Assembly (NCBI GenBank): GCA_016191995.1
Contig: JACPVA010000174.1
Span: 1 to 49,016, forward strand
Source of the DNA: Burkholderiales bacterium
GTDB taxonomy: Bacteria > Pseudomonadota > Gammaproteobacteria > Burkholderiales > Burkholderiaceae_C
Direction: 5' to 3'
Length of the DNA: 49,016 nucleotides
Shown here: positions 17,390 through 25,859 of the stretch, piece after piece
How the letters are laid out: the number at the start of each line of letters is the position of its first letter
How positions within the stretch are numbered: position 1 is the stretch's first letter
Made by a program: the position numbers and the translations under genes
The notes under the pieces: generated by a model
Told to the model about the DNA's origin: nothing
Databases searched by the model: none
The model's input: the letters and a program-made list of their open reading frames with translations, nothing else

Positions 17390-18672
17390 GGATCGATCGT
17401 TCATCCGCGCCGCGGTCGGCATGGCGCCGGTACCTGCGCATCGCGCTCGCCGCCGCCACCACGCAACTGCTCGTGCTGCCGGCGCAGGCCGGCTGGTTCC
17501 AGTGGGACATGGTCGAGTTGCCCGCGGACAGCGGCGCCGCCTGCGGCAACGGCTCACCCTATCGCTTCTTCGTCAACCGGACGCCGCTGTCGGCCGACAT
17601 GGTGATCGTCTTCGAGGGCGGGGGCGCGTGCTGGGACCAGCGTGCCTGTGAAGGGCAGGGGCGCCTGGCGGCAGCCAACCCGAACGGCATCCCGCCGAAT
17701 TACATGCAGACGGCGAGCACGGCCTTCGGCCTGGTCACGCCGTTCAATGCCCGCAACAGCCCCGAACGCGTTCGCACGCAGAGCTGGAACATGGTGTTCC
17801 TGCCGTACTGCACCGGCGACACGCACACTGGAAGCCGGGTCACGGTGTACGACGACGCCGATCCGGCTCAGCCACGCGTGCAGTACCACCGAGGGCAGGC
17901 CAATATCGCCGCCGCGGCGCGGTGGCTGCGCGACACGCTCGGCGCGCCGGGGCAGCTGCTGCTGACAGGCTATTCGGCTGGCGGCGTTGGGTCGACCGCG
18001 AACTACGCCGTGGTTCGCGACACGCTCGAGCCGACCGGCCAGGTCTCGCTGCTGGCCGATTCGGGCCCGCTGATGCCGGCGCCCCGCGGCGGGACCCCCG
18101 AGACCTACCCGTCCTTGCCCTTGCACGAGCGGATCCGCGAAGCCTGGGGGCTCGATGGCCCGGACGGCCTGGTGACGCGCTTCGGCTCGCGGCTGGTCGG
18201 ATTCGACCCGGACGACCTCGGCTCGGTCAATCGGGCGCTCGCGCTGACCTTTCCGAATGACGGCCTGGCCTACACGGTCTTCGATCTGGACGCCAACTTC
18301 TCGGCATTCAGCTACGAGAAGTTCTACGACGACATCGCGCAGGCGCCGAACCAGGTGGCCTATCGACGAGCCTTGTTCAGCCGCTGGTGGCCGGACCTGG
18401 CGCGCTGGACCGGCGAGCTCGATGGCCTCGGCAATGCCCACTACTACGTCCCGTACTTCAGGAACTTCAACGATTCGCACTGCGCGACGATCATCGACTT
18501 CTCGGGCACCGGCATCGAATCCGCCGGCGTGCCTTCGCTGGCCAGCTTCGTCGACAACCTGCTCGACCGAGGAACGCCCGTGAAGCTGGTCGAACCCGAC
18601 AACCGCGATGACTTCACCCAGCCGCTGTCGCCTTTCATGCGGCTGATCAAGCTCCTCGACCGGCTGTTCTGA
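17386..18672 (+). CDS. Secreted pectinacetylesterase-family (Notum-like) hydrolase
   Basis: The 428-residue protein begins with a basic region and a hydrophobic signal peptide ending near PAQAGW (about residue 36), so it is exported. The body matches the pectinacetylesterase/Notum alpha/beta-hydrolase family: MVIVFEGGGACWD supplies the oxyanion region, MVFLPYCTGDTHTG is the conserved second block, and the nucleophile is Ser197 in TGYSAGGVGS. A C-terminal block FNDSHC probably carries the catalytic His. Bacterial members are mostly uncharacterised and may deacylate polysaccharides or other esters. The start overlaps the stop of the upstream membrane-anchored protein (ATGA), suggesting paired function. 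Confidence 0.82.
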   Translation: MRIDRSSAPRSAWRRYLRIALAAATTQLLVLPAQAGWFQWDMVELPADSGAACGNGSPYRFFVNRTPLSADMVIVFEGGGACWDQRACEGQGRLAAANPNGIPPNYMQTASTAFGLVTPFNARNSPERVRTQSWNMVFLPYCTGDTHTGSRVTVYDDADPAQPRVQYHRGQANIAAAARWLRDTLGAPGQLLLTGYSAGGVGSTANYAVVRDTLEPTGQVSLLADSGPLMPAPRGGTPETYPSLPLHERIREAWGLDGPDGLVTRFGSRLVGFDPDDLGSVNRALALTFPNDGLAYTVFDLDANFSAFSYEKFYDDIAQAPNQVAYRRALFSRWWPDLARWTGELDGLGNAHYYVPYFRNFNDSHCATIIDFSGTGIESAGVPSLASFVDNLLDRGTPVKLVEPDNRDDFTQPLSPFMRLIKLLDRLF

Positions 18673-18707
18673 CAACGGCCGCCTTGTCGACGCCCTCGGG
18701 CGCGACA

Positions 18708-18716
18708 TGGGACAAT
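18708..18716 (+). promoter_or_regulatory. Extended -10 promoter of rnpB
   Basis: TGGGACAAT is a TGn extended -10 element with the hexamer GACAAT at 18711-18716. It places a start site at about 18723-18724, exactly where the P1 helix of the RNase P RNA begins. No good -35 is seen at 17-18 bp. Confidence 0.5.
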
Positions 18717-18723
18717 GGCTGCG

Positions 18724-19175
18724 TGAAGCAGGCCAGACCGCCGCTGGCGCGAGCACCGAAAGGTGGCGCTGGAGGAAGGTCCGGACTGCACAGGGCAGCG
18801 TAGGAGTTAACGGCTCTCCACCGCGAGGTGAGGATCAGAGCAACAGAGACGAGTCAGCGCGGAGCGCCCGGGGCGGGTGTTCTGTGAGCCGCCGGCATCA
18901 GCCGGCAGGCCTGTACGGCGCGAGCCGGACAGGCCCGGGCGCGAGCCCGGGCTTCACAGTCACCCAACGCGGGGCGAACGCCCCGCGTTGGGTGAAACGG
19001 GCAATCTCTACGCGCAGCAACACCGAATAGGCCGGCATCGAGGTGGCCCGCGGAGCCGGCGGGTAGGTGGCACCGAGCCGGGTGGGCGACCCCCGGCCCA
19101 GACGAATGGCGGTCACGCGGCGGCCCGCGCGAGCGGGCGGCGGCGCACAGAATCCGGCCTACCGGCCTGCTTCAC
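18724..19175 (+). ncRNA. rnpB: RNase P RNA, bacterial type A
   Basis: RNase P RNA is the catalytic subunit that trims tRNA 5' leaders. The ends pair as helix P1: TGAAGCAGGCC at 18724-18734 with GGCCTGCTTCA at 19164-19174. The universally conserved cores are present: GAGGAAGGTCCGGAC near 18773 with ACAGGGCAG after it, CAGAGCAACAGAGACGAG near 18836, GAAACGGGCAATCTC near 18993 with GCAACACCGAATAGG, AGACGAATGGCGGTCAC near 19098, and ACAGAATCCGGC near 19147. The P12 arm is a perfect 15-bp stem (CACCCAACGCGGGGC and its complement). Its length of about 452 nt is larger than the E. coli RNA because of longer peripheral helices. It is transcribed toward a convergent gene that ends 22 bp away. Confidence 0.96.
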
Positions 19176-19197
19176 ACACCCTGCCTGCGGGCCCGGA

Positions 19198-19962
19198 TCA
19201 CGCCGGCACGACGAGGCGGTGCTGCGCCTGCCAGCGCAGCCCGGCCGGGGCATCGGCCGGCGCCGGCTGCAGCCGCATCGCCAGCGCGCGGCGAGCCTCC
19301 TCGTCGAGCCGGCGCCACAGGAAGTCGCCCGCGTTGCCCGGGTCGCCGTCGACGAAGAGCTGCGAGCCGACCTCGCCGAAGCTCGCGTGGCGCAGCTTGA
19401 CATGGATGTGCGGCGTGCGCCCGGGGTAGGGGACAGGCCGGATCGTCCGCAGGCGAACGAGTCCGTCGCCGGCCGTGGTGGCGGCACCGAAACCCTGGAA
19501 TCCGGGGTCGAAGCCACCCTCGTCGGCCGGCTGGCGCGGGTGACGGTAGGCCGCCAGCGCGTCGCATTGCCAGATCTCGACTTCGGCGCCGTCGACGACG
19601 CGGCCATCGCGGTCGACGACCTGCAGCGCCAGCGCCAGGTGCTCGCCGCGCGCGGGCGCGGCGTGCGTGGCGACGCGCGTGAGGTCGGCATCCCAGCCGC
19701 CGGCGGCGAAGGGGCCGGCGTCGCGCCAGCGGCGCGACGGGTAGAACGGCCCGTCGGTCATGCCCGGGAGCACGCGCAGCGCCGCGGCCAGCGCCGGCGC
19801 CCCGGTCGTCGCGCCCGGCACGAGCGCGATCGCCGAGGCCAGGCCGAGCAGCCGACGGCGGCTGCGGGCCGGCGCACCTGCGGCCGGGGCCTGCGTCGCC
19901 GGCGCGGCCCCGTCGATGCCAGGGGCAGGGGACGGCGGGGTCGGCTTCTGGTCGCGTCTCAT
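19198..19962 (-). CDS. Tat-exported intradiol ring-cleavage dioxygenase-like protein
   Basis: The 254-residue protein has a twin-arginine signal (SRRRLLGLASAIAL, about residues 34-47) and an intradiol dioxygenase (protocatechuate 3,4-dioxygenase beta-like) fold. The four ferric-iron ligands appear to be kept: Tyr139 in DALAAYRHP, Tyr179 in PVPYPGRTPH, then His185 and His187. DGPFYP at the N-terminal side of the domain is also typical. Export is unusual for a classical aromatic catabolic enzyme, and no beta-ketoadipate genes are nearby, so the substrate may be an extracellular catechol-like or lignin-derived compound. An alternative start five codons upstream (19977) is possible. Confidence 0.82.
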   Translation of the reverse strand: MRRDQKPTPPSPAPGIDGAAPATQAPAAGAPARSRRRLLGLASAIALVPGATTGAPALAAALRVLPGMTDGPFYPSRRWRDAGPFAAGGWDADLTRVATHAAPARGEHLALALQVVDRDGRVVDGAEVEIWQCDALAAYRHPRQPADEGGFDPGFQGFGAATTAGDGLVRLRTIRPVPYPGRTPHIHVKLRHASFGEVGSQLFVDGDPGNAGDFLWRRLDEEARRALAMRLQPAPADAPAGLRWQAQHRLVVPA

Positions 19963-20018
19963 GCGGCATTGGAGCATCGCCGGCCGGACCCTGCCTACAC
20001 TCGGGTCTTCGCTCGCCG

Positions 20019-21248
20019 ATGAACCCCGACGCCTCGACCCTCTGGCGCGGTCCGCGCTGGTCGCTGGCCCTGCTGCTCGCCGCGCTGAGCACGCTCGGGC
20101 CGTTCTCGATCGACACCTACCTGCCGGCCTTCGCCGGCATCGGCGAGTCGCTCGGCGCCACGCCGGTCGAGATGCAGCAGACGCTGTCGAGCTACCTGCT
20201 CGGCTTCGCGGCGATGAACCTGTTCCACGGCGCGCTGGCGGACAGCTTCGGGCGCCGCCCGGTCGTGCTCGCGGGGATCGCGGTCTTCACGCTGGCGTCG
20301 GCCGGCTGCGCGATGGCGCCGTCGATCGGCTGGCTGGTGGCGTTGCGCGGCTTGCAGGGGCTGTCGGCCGGAGTCGGCACGGTGGTCGCGCGTGCGATCA
20401 TCCGCGACATGTTCCCGCCCGCCGAGGCGCAGCGGGTCATGTCGCAGGTGACGATCTACTTCGGCATCGCGCCGGCGGTGGCGCCGGTGGTCGGTGGCTG
20501 GCTGTTCGTGCTCGCGGGCTGGCGCTCGATCTTCTGGTTCCTCGCCGTCGTCGGCGCGCTGCTGGCGTGGCTGAACTGGCGCGCGCTGCCGGAGACGCTG
20601 CATGCCAGCCAGGTGCAACGCTTCGCGCCGCGGCCGCTGCTGGCGGGCTACCGCCAGATGCTCGGCAGCGCGCGATTCATGATGCTGGTGCTGGCCAGCG
20701 GGCTGCCGTTCAACGGCTTGTTCCTGTACGTGCTGGCGTCGCCGGTCTTCATGGGCGAGCTCCTGGAGCTGGCCCCGACGCAGTTCTTCTGGCTGTTTCT
20801 GGCCAGCATCGGCGGCATCATGACCGGCGCCTGGGTGTCGGGTCGGCTGGCCGGGCGCATGCAGTTGCGCCGGCAGGTGCAGCATGGTTTCGCGGTCATG
20901 CTCGCGGTGTCGGTGATCAACGTCGCGCTGAATGCGACGCTGCCGCCGCACCCGGCGTGGGCGCTGCCGCCGATCGCGGTCTTCGCCTTCGGCTGGGCGC
21001 TGGTGATGCCGGCGGTGACGCTGATGGTGCTCGACGAGGTGCCCGAGCGACGCGGCATGGCGTCGTCGCTTCAGGCCTGCATCGCCAGCGTCGCCAACGC
21101 CGTAGTCGCCGGGCTGCTGGTGCCGCTGGTCATGCATTCGACCATCGCGCTGGCGCTGGCTTCGGCCGGGTTGACCCTGATCGGGGTGCTGGCCTGGGCC
21201 TGGGTTCGACCACGGCTGCGGCGCGCGCCGCCCTCCTCCTCGTCCTGA
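20019..21248 (+). CDS. Bcr/CflA-type MFS drug efflux transporter
   Basis: The 409-residue protein has about 12 transmembrane helices and the drug:H+ antiporter pattern of the Bcr/CflA family. The family motif [12 protein letters not shown] lies in helix 1, and the MFS motif A region [13 protein letters not shown] lies between helices 2 and 3. [23 protein letters not shown] corresponds to the helix 4-5 signature (part quoted: RGLQGLSAG). It is a predicted inner-membrane exporter; bicyclomycin, chloramphenicol or sulfonamide specificity cannot be told from sequence. It is divergent from the dioxygenase gene with only 56 bp between starts, so their promoters must overlap. Confidence 0.9.
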   Translation: MNPDASTLWRGPRWSLALLLAALSTLGPFSIDTYLPAFAGIGESLGATPVEMQQTLSSYLLGFAAMNLFHGALADSFGRRPVVLAGIAVFTLASAGCAMAPSIGWLVALRGLQGLSAGVGTVVARAIIRDMFPPAEAQRVMSQVTIYFGIAPAVAPVVGGWLFVLAGWRSIFWFLAVVGALLAWLNWRALPETLHASQVQRFAPRPLLAGYRQMLGSARFMMLVLASGLPFNGLFLYVLASPVFMGELLELAPTQFFWLFLASIGGIMTGAWVSGRLAGRMQLRRQVQHGFAVMLAVSVINVALNATLPPHPAWALPPIAVFAFGWALVMPAVTLMVLDEVPERRGMASSLQACIASVANAVVAGLLVPLVMHSTIALALASAGLTLIGVLAWAWVRPRLRRAPPSSSS

Positions 21249-21285
21249 GGCTCAAGTTGGCCGCTGCCGCGCCGATGCCCAGGGC

Positions 21286-22329
21286 ATGGACCCGAACAAG
21301 CCGTCCGATGGCCTCGCACTGGCCCCGTGGCGCTGGATCGCGGGTGCCGCGCTGGCGCTGGTGGCCACCAGCGCGGCGGCCGATGCAGTGCCGGCCGGAG
21401 GCGGCGGCGCCGGCGAGCAAGGTGCGTCGGCCGACTCGGCAGGCAGCGCCGACGCGGCGGGCGCCGCCCGTATCCCCGCTCCGGCCGCCGATCCGATGAC
21501 GCAGCTCAAGCAGCGGCTGCAGCAGGTGCTCGATGCACGGCTGGCCCGCGATGCGCGCGGCACGCACGAGCTTCAGCTGCCACTGCGCAGCGTGTCGGCG
21601 GCGCCGCGCCGCAAGGCCCCCGCCGCCGGCGCGCGCGCCGGCACCGAGCCGGCCTGGGGCTACGGCGGAAGCAATGGCCCGGCTCGCTGGGGCGAGCTCG
21701 ACCCGGCCTGGTCGCTGTGCGCGCGCGGGCGTCGCCAGAGCCCGATCGACCTGCGCGACGGCATCGCCGTCGATCTGCAGCCGGTGCGTTTCGACTACCG
21801 CCCGGGGGGATTCGAGGTCGTCGATACCGGGCGCACGGTGCGCGTCGACCTCGATGCCGGCAGCGCGATCGAGGTCGGCGGCCGGCGCTACGCGCTGCAG
21901 CAGCTGCAGTTCAGGCGCCCGTCGGAGGAGCGCGTCGACGGGCGCCAGTCCGAGATGTCGGTGCAGATGCTGCATCGCGACGCCGATGGCCGGATCGCGA
22001 TCGTCGCCGTGCTGCTCGACGAGGGCCCGGCGCTGCCGCTGGTGCAGCAGGTCTGGGCCGACCTGCCACTCGAGCGCGATCTGCCGGTGCCGGGCAGCGC
22101 CGCGATCGACCCCGCGGGCCTGCTGCCGCCCGAGCGCGGCTACGCCACCTACCTGGGCTCGCTGACGACGCCGCCGTGCACCGAGGGCGTGCTGTGGATC
22201 GTGATGCGGCAGCCGATGACGGCGTCGCGCGCGCAGATCGACATCTTCGCGCGCCTGTACCCGATGAACGCGCGCCCGCTGCAGGATGCGGCCGGGCGCC
22301 TGATCAAGCAGTCGGCTGCGGCCGATTGA
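21286..22329 (+). CDS. Alpha-carbonic-anhydrase-like protein lacking the zinc ligands
   Basis: The 347-residue protein has a hydrophobic N-terminal segment (about 14-33), an Ala/Gly-rich and then helical linker (34-120) and an alpha-carbonic anhydrase domain (about 122-340). Fold hallmarks are well kept: [34 protein letters not shown] and [13 protein letters not shown]. The three zinc histidines are not: the positions of His94, His96 and His119 (human CA II numbering) are Gln208, Arg210 and Gln227, inside [12 protein letters not shown] and SVQMLHRD. The protein should therefore not hydrate CO2 and is more likely a structural or binding protein in the periplasm. It follows the MFS gene by 37 bp. 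Confidence 0.88.
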   Translation: MDPNKPSDGLALAPWRWIAGAALALVATSAAADAVPAGGGGAGEQGASADSAGSADAAGAARIPAPAADPMTQLKQRLQQVLDARLARDARGTHELQLPLRSVSAAPRRKAPAAGARAGTEPAWGYGGSNGPARWGELDPAWSLCARGRRQSPIDLRDGIAVDLQPVRFDYRPGGFEVVDTGRTVRVDLDAGSAIEVGGRRYALQQLQFRRPSEERVDGRQSEMSVQMLHRDADGRIAIVAVLLDEGPALPLVQQVWADLPLERDLPVPGSAAIDPAGLLPPERGYATYLGSLTTPPCTEGVLWIVMRQPMTASRAQIDIFARLYPMNARPLQDAAGRLIKQSAAAD

Positions 22330-22377
22330 TCGCCCCGGCCGCGCCGGGCCGAACCCGCATGCGGATCGAGGCCCCGA

Positions 22378-22695
22378 TCAGGCACCGGGCGGCGGCCGCC
22401 TGCGGCCGGTAAGCAGCAGCGGCCACAGCCACAGGCTGGCCAGCCAGAGCAGCAGCCTCGCCGGGCGCAGCGGGCGCGTCTCGTGCTGCGCCACGCGCAC
22501 GAACAGCAGCACGGCGCCGGCGACGACGTGCAGCAGCAGCGCGCCGTACAGCCCGGCGCGCAGTGCATAGCTGTCGGCCACCAGGTCGGCGGCCAGGCGC
22601 GCGATCAGCGCCGCCACCGGCACCGACAGCAGCAGCGCGAGCGCGAGCCCCGCGAGCGCGTGGCGCAACTTCCACAGCGGGTCGTCGTCGAGCAT
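22378..22695 (-). CDS. Small integral membrane protein, unknown function
   Basis: The 105-residue protein starts MLDDDPLWKLRHALAG and has three predicted transmembrane helices (about 14-36, 48-68 and 80-97) with a basic, Pro-rich C-terminus. No family is recognised. It begins 22 nt after the stop of the zinc-ribbon/pseudo-receiver gene on the same strand, so the two are probably cotranscribed. It ends convergently with the carbonic-anhydrase-like gene 48 bp away. Confidence 0.7.
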   Translation of the reverse strand: MLDDDPLWKLRHALAGLALALLLSVPVAALIARLAADLVADSYALRAGLYGALLLHVVAGAVLLFVRVAQHETRPLRPARLLLWLASLWLWPLLLTGRRRPPPGA

Positions 22696-22717
22696 CGGTG
22701 CGCAGCTGCGCAGCCTG

Positions 22718-24052
22718 TCAGGCCGTCGGCGGACCGCCGAGCCGCGGGTCGCGCGGTAGCGCGATGGCGTGCGCCTGCAGGCAGCGCGCCAGCGCGCCGC
22801 GGTCGACCGGACGCAGCAGGGTCTCGGCCGCGCCGGCGAGCTGCATGCGAACGCGGTCGGTGTGGTGGCGTGCATCGCCGATCGCGAACACCGGCGTGTC
22901 CGCCAGCCCGGGCAGCGCGCGAAGCTGCTGGCACAGCTCGGGCACCTCGTCGCGCTGCGCGCCGATGCCCAGCAGCACCGCGGCGTAGCGTCGCTTGCGC
23001 GCCATCGTCAGCGCGTCGACGCTGCCGAGGGCCACGCGCGGATGGAAGCCGAAACCCTCCAGCACCATGCAGATCGTGGCGCGCGACTCGACCTGCGGCT
23101 CCAGCACCAGCACGTCGATCGGCGCCTCCTGTCCGTCCGGGATCGCGCGCCGCTGCGAGCGCAACTGGCGCTGGCGCACCTTGGCGCGGCGCTCGGCCTT
23201 GGCGCGCTGGCGGTCCGGGGCCTGGGCCGCCAGCGCGGCGAGCAGGGCCGGGTCGAGCGCGGCCAAGGCCTTCGGCCCGAGCGCCTCGCGCACTGAGGCG
23301 GGGAGTGCCGCGGCGCCGGCAGCCAGCGCGCCGCTGCCGACCGCTGCCGGCCCTGCGGCCGCGCCGGCCGGCGCCGCACCCGAACCGGCGCTGCTGGCAT
23401 CGGCGCGCGGCGCCCGTGGCGCATTCCGCGCAGCCGGTGAAGGAGGCGCAGGAGGCGCTGAGGTCGGGTATTCGGGCGTGCTGGCGTCCAGCGCCGGCCA
23501 ATCCAGCTCGGCGGCCGGCGGGCGCGGTGGCTCCGGTGTGGGCGCAGCGGAAGGCGGCCCGCAGGAGCGCGTCGCGGCGCGGCCGCGGTCCCGGCGCGGC
23601 GCGGCGAGCTGCGAGGTCGGCAGCGCGGCGTCGCGCAGCGACAGGATCCAGTCCCGCTCGGCGGGCTCGTCGCCCTGCCGGGGAGGCCGCGGCAGGCTGG
23701 GCCCGTCCATCGTCGGCCCGGCCTCGCGCGCCGGCACCGCGTCCGACCCCGTCCCGGGCAACGTATCGACGAGGTAGGGCATCGGCTCGGTGTCGGTCTC
23801 CTCGGTCGCGGCGCGTGCGGCCTCGGGGCTCGGTGCACGCGGGTCGCCGATCCCGACCGGGCGGCCGCGATCGGGCGTGCCGGCGTCTGGCGCGTCTCCG
23901 CGCAGCGCGGCCTGGCAGCGGAAGCAGTGGCTTCGCGTGCGCACGTTGATCGTCTCGCACGCCGGGCAGCGCATGACCAGCGGCGCGCCACACGCGCGGC
24001 AAACCCGGGCGTCGGGTGCATTGAGCACCTCGCAGGCCGGGCAAAGGTCCAT
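22718..24052 (-). CDS. Double zinc-ribbon protein with C-terminal pseudo-receiver domain
   Basis: The 444-residue protein begins with two zinc ribbons (Cys4/7/18/21 and Cys29/32/43/46). A long Pro/Ala-rich, probably disordered region follows (about 55-270), then a basic helix (KAERRAKVRQRQLRSQRR, about 285-305) and a response-regulator-like fold (about 310-440). In the receiver the phospho-acceptor Asp is replaced by Gly362 (AAVLLGIG) and the conserved Lys by Arg414 (LLRPV), so it probably cannot be phosphorylated normally. The ATG at 24052 places the first CPAC at once; an upstream in-frame ATG at 24136 adds 28 unremarkable residues. A role in binding nucleic acid or protein and sensing a partner is plausible but not known. 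Confidence 0.75.
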   Translation of the reverse strand: MDLCPACEVLNAPDARVCRACGAPLVMRCPACETINVRTRSHCFRCQAALRGDAPDAGTPDRGRPVGIGDPRAPSPEAARAATEETDTEPMPYLVDTLPGTGSDAVPAREAGPTMDGPSLPRPPRQGDEPAERDWILSLRDAALPTSQLAAPRRDRGRAATRSCGPPSAAPTPEPPRPPAAELDWPALDASTPEYPTSAPPAPPSPAARNAPRAPRADASSAGSGAAPAGAAAGPAAVGSGALAAGAAALPASVREALGPKALAALDPALLAALAAQAPDRQRAKAERRAKVRQRQLRSQRRAIPDGQEAPIDVLVLEPQVESRATICMVLEGFGFHPRVALGSVDALTMARKRRYAAVLLGIGAQRDEVPELCQQLRALPGLADTPVFAIGDARHHTDRVRMQLAGAAETLLRPVDRGALARCLQAHAIALPRDPRLGGPPTA

Positions 24053-24304
24053 CGACAGGCGTTGCACCACCGCGTTCGGGCCTTCGGATCGTTGCGCGCG
24101 CCCCCCGGGCGCCTCCCAGCCCGCAGCGTACTGCAAACGGAGCTGGTGCTAGCGGGCCCGGGATTCGTCAGGGCGCTGCCGATCATCAAGCGATGCTTTC
24201 AATGCGGGGCGCAGGTCTTTGTTTTGCATGACATTTTTCTCGATAACACTTGCCGTTACCACTCTAAGTGGTTGATTTGAATCGACTTTTCTCGCGCCCG
24301 GCGT

Positions 24305-24334
24305 TGACCGCCGCCAGCGGGCTGGAGTAAAGTG
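24305..24334 (+). promoter_or_regulatory. Putative sigma70 promoter of the dcw cluster (Pmra)
   Basis: TTGACC (24305-24310) and TAAAGT (24329-24334) with an 18-bp spacer form a good sigma70 match just before mraZ. A start site near 24341 would put the MraZ-box-like repeats in the first transcribed bases. Confidence 0.65.
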
Positions 24335-24343
24335 TCGATTCGT

Positions 24344-24367
24344 GGGAAATTCTGTCCAAAAGTGGGT
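24344..24367 (+). promoter_or_regulatory. MraZ-box-like repeats
   Basis: MraZ represses its own operon by binding short TGGG-type repeats spaced about 10 bp apart. Here TGGGA (24344) and TGGGT (24363) flank a degenerate middle copy TGTCC (24354), immediately upstream of mraZ. The middle repeat is weak, so this is a tentative call. Confidence 0.45.
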
Positions 24368-24375
24368 GTCCAGGG

Positions 24376-24816
24376 GTGTCGGAGATCGTATTCCAGGGAA
24401 CGTCGGCGCTGGCGCTCGATGCCAAGGGGCGTCTGACGGTCCCGGTGCGCCAGCGCGACCTGCTGCTGCAGGCCTGCGAGGGCCGGCTGACGCTGACCAA
24501 GCATCCCGAAGGCTATCTGTGGGTGCTGCCGCGCCCGCGCTGGGAGGTCACGCGCGAGCGCCTGCTCGGCATGAGCATGGAGGCCGACGCCTGGCGGCGC
24601 GTCTTCATCGGCAGCGCGGTCGATGTCGAGATCGACGGCGCGGCGCGCATCCTGGTGCCGCCCGAGCTGCGCCAGTTCGCCGGCCTGCGCAAGGACGTGC
24701 TGCTGATCGGCAATGGCCGCGTGCTCGAGCTGTGGGATGCGGCCAGCCACTCGGCGACCGAGGCGCGGTTGCTGGCGCAGCCGATGCCGGCCGAGATCCG
24801 GAGCCTGGTGCTGTGA
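24376..24816 (+). CDS. mraZ: Transcriptional regulator MraZ
   Basis: MraZ is the DNA-binding regulator encoded first in most dcw clusters. The 146-residue protein consists of two SpoVT/AbrB-like halves (about 7-55 and 80-125), with [18 protein letters not shown] in the first and [22 protein letters not shown] in the second (key residues D-x-x-G/A-R). The start is GTG at 24376, giving M-S-E-I-V-F-Q; most relatives begin close to this point. The last codons overlap the rsmH start (GTGA). It is probably autoregulated through the repeats just upstream. Confidence 0.95.
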   Translation: MSEIVFQGTSALALDAKGRLTVPVRQRDLLLQACEGRLTLTKHPEGYLWVLPRPRWEVTRERLLGMSMEADAWRRVFIGSAVDVEIDGAARILVPPELRQFAGLRKDVLLIGNGRVLELWDAASHSATEARLLAQPMPAEIRSLVL

Positions 24817-25859
24817 CGCGCCGCCAGCCGGCTGCGCCGCACCGCGGTCGCGGCGCGCCGCCACGGCCCGCCGTGGCGGCGGCCGCCGCAGCGCCGCAAG
24901 CCTCGCGCGAATCGCAGGCGCCGGGCGCGGACGCTGCACGCGCGCCGCATACCACCGTGCTGCTGCGCGAGGCGGTCGACGCGCTCGTCACCGATGCCGA
25001 CGGCTTCTATGTCGACGGCACCTACGGGCGCGGCGGCCACGCGCGCGCGATCCTGGCGCGGCTGTCGGCGCGCGGCCGGCTGCTGGCCTTCGACAAGGAT
25101 CCGCAGGCGGTCGCGGCCGCGCTGCGCGAGCTGGCGGACGCGCGCTTCGAGATCGTGCACGCGGGCTTCGACACGCTCGCCGAGGCGCTCGCCGCGCGCG
25201 GTGTCGGCCGCGTCCAGGGTGTGCTGCTGGACCTGGGCGTCAGCTCGCCGCAGCTCGACGACCCGGCGCGCGGCTTCAGCTTCCGCTCCGATGCGCCGCT
25301 GGACATGCGCATGGACACGACCCGTGGCGAGACCGCCGCGGACTTCCTGGCCCGCGCCGACGTGCGCACCCTGACACAGGTGATCCGCGACCATGGTGAT
25401 GAACGGTTTGCTCACCCGATTGCAAAGGCGCTTGTTGCTCGCCGGCAGGCAGGCACCCCTGTTCGCACCACCGGCGAGCTGGCCGCGCTCGTGGCGCGCA
25501 TCGTCAAGACCCGCGAGCCGGGCCAGGACCCTGCGACGCGCACGTTTCAGGCTCTTCGGATTCACGTCAACGCCGAGCTCGAGAGCCTCGAAGCGGGGCT
25601 GAACGCGGCGCTGCGCGTGCTGGCGCCCGGGGGACGTCTGGTCGTGATCAGCTTCCACTCGCTGGAGGACCGCATCGTCAAGACCTTCGTCGCGCGCGAG
25701 AGCCGCGACGTGCCCGATCGCCGCGCTCCGTTCGCGCCGCCGCGCCCGCTGCGGCTGCGCGCGCTGGCGCGCGTGCGCCCGGCCGCCGCCGAGGTCGCGG
25801 CCAACCCGCGTGCGCGCTCGGCGCTGATGCGTGTGGCCGAGCGCACCGCGGTGGCGTGA
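24813..25859 (+). CDS. rsmH: 16S rRNA (cytosine-1402-N4)-methyltransferase RsmH
   Basis: RsmH (MraW) methylates N4 of C1402 in the ribosomal P site using SAM. The 348-residue protein has the SAM-binding start [16 protein letters not shown], the [15 protein letters not shown] block, [14 protein letters not shown] and the C-terminal [13 protein letters not shown] motif. The GTG at 24813 overlaps the mraZ stop and gives a 45-residue Arg/Ala/Pro-rich N-terminal extension before the conserved [12 protein letters not shown]. That is longer than in many homologues, so a later start is possible, although no ATG is available there. Confidence 0.94.
   Translation: MTRRQPAAPHRGRGAPPRPAVAAAAAAPQASRESQAPGADAARAPHTTVLLREAVDALVTDADGFYVDGTYGRGGHARAILARLSARGRLLAFDKDPQAVAAALRELADARFEIVHAGFDTLAEALAARGVGRVQGVLLDLGVSSPQLDDPARGFSFRSDAPLDMRMDTTRGETAADFLARADVRTLTQVIRDHGDERFAHPIAKALVARRQAGTPVRTTGELAALVARIVKTREPGQDPATRTFQALRIHVNAELESLEAGLNAALRVLAPGGRLVVISFHSLEDRIVKTFVARESRDVPDRRAPFAPPRPLRLRALARVRPAAAEVAANPRARSALMRVAERTAVA

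Larger units (their letters stand above)
24053..24375. other. Divergent intergenic region upstream of mraZ
   Basis: This 323-bp gap separates the minus-strand zinc-ribbon gene from the dcw cluster. Positions of roughly 24180-24300 are strikingly AT-rich for this genome and hold a small palindrome CCACTCTAAGTGG. The right end carries the mra promoter and MraZ-box-like repeats, listed separately. No ORF or RNA gene is seen. Confidence 0.6.

Noticed and set aside
18877..20022. Plus-strand frame through the RNase P RNA and the dioxygenase region
   Set aside because: The first part is the structured rnpB RNA and the rest is antisense to a Tat-signal protein with intact iron ligands.
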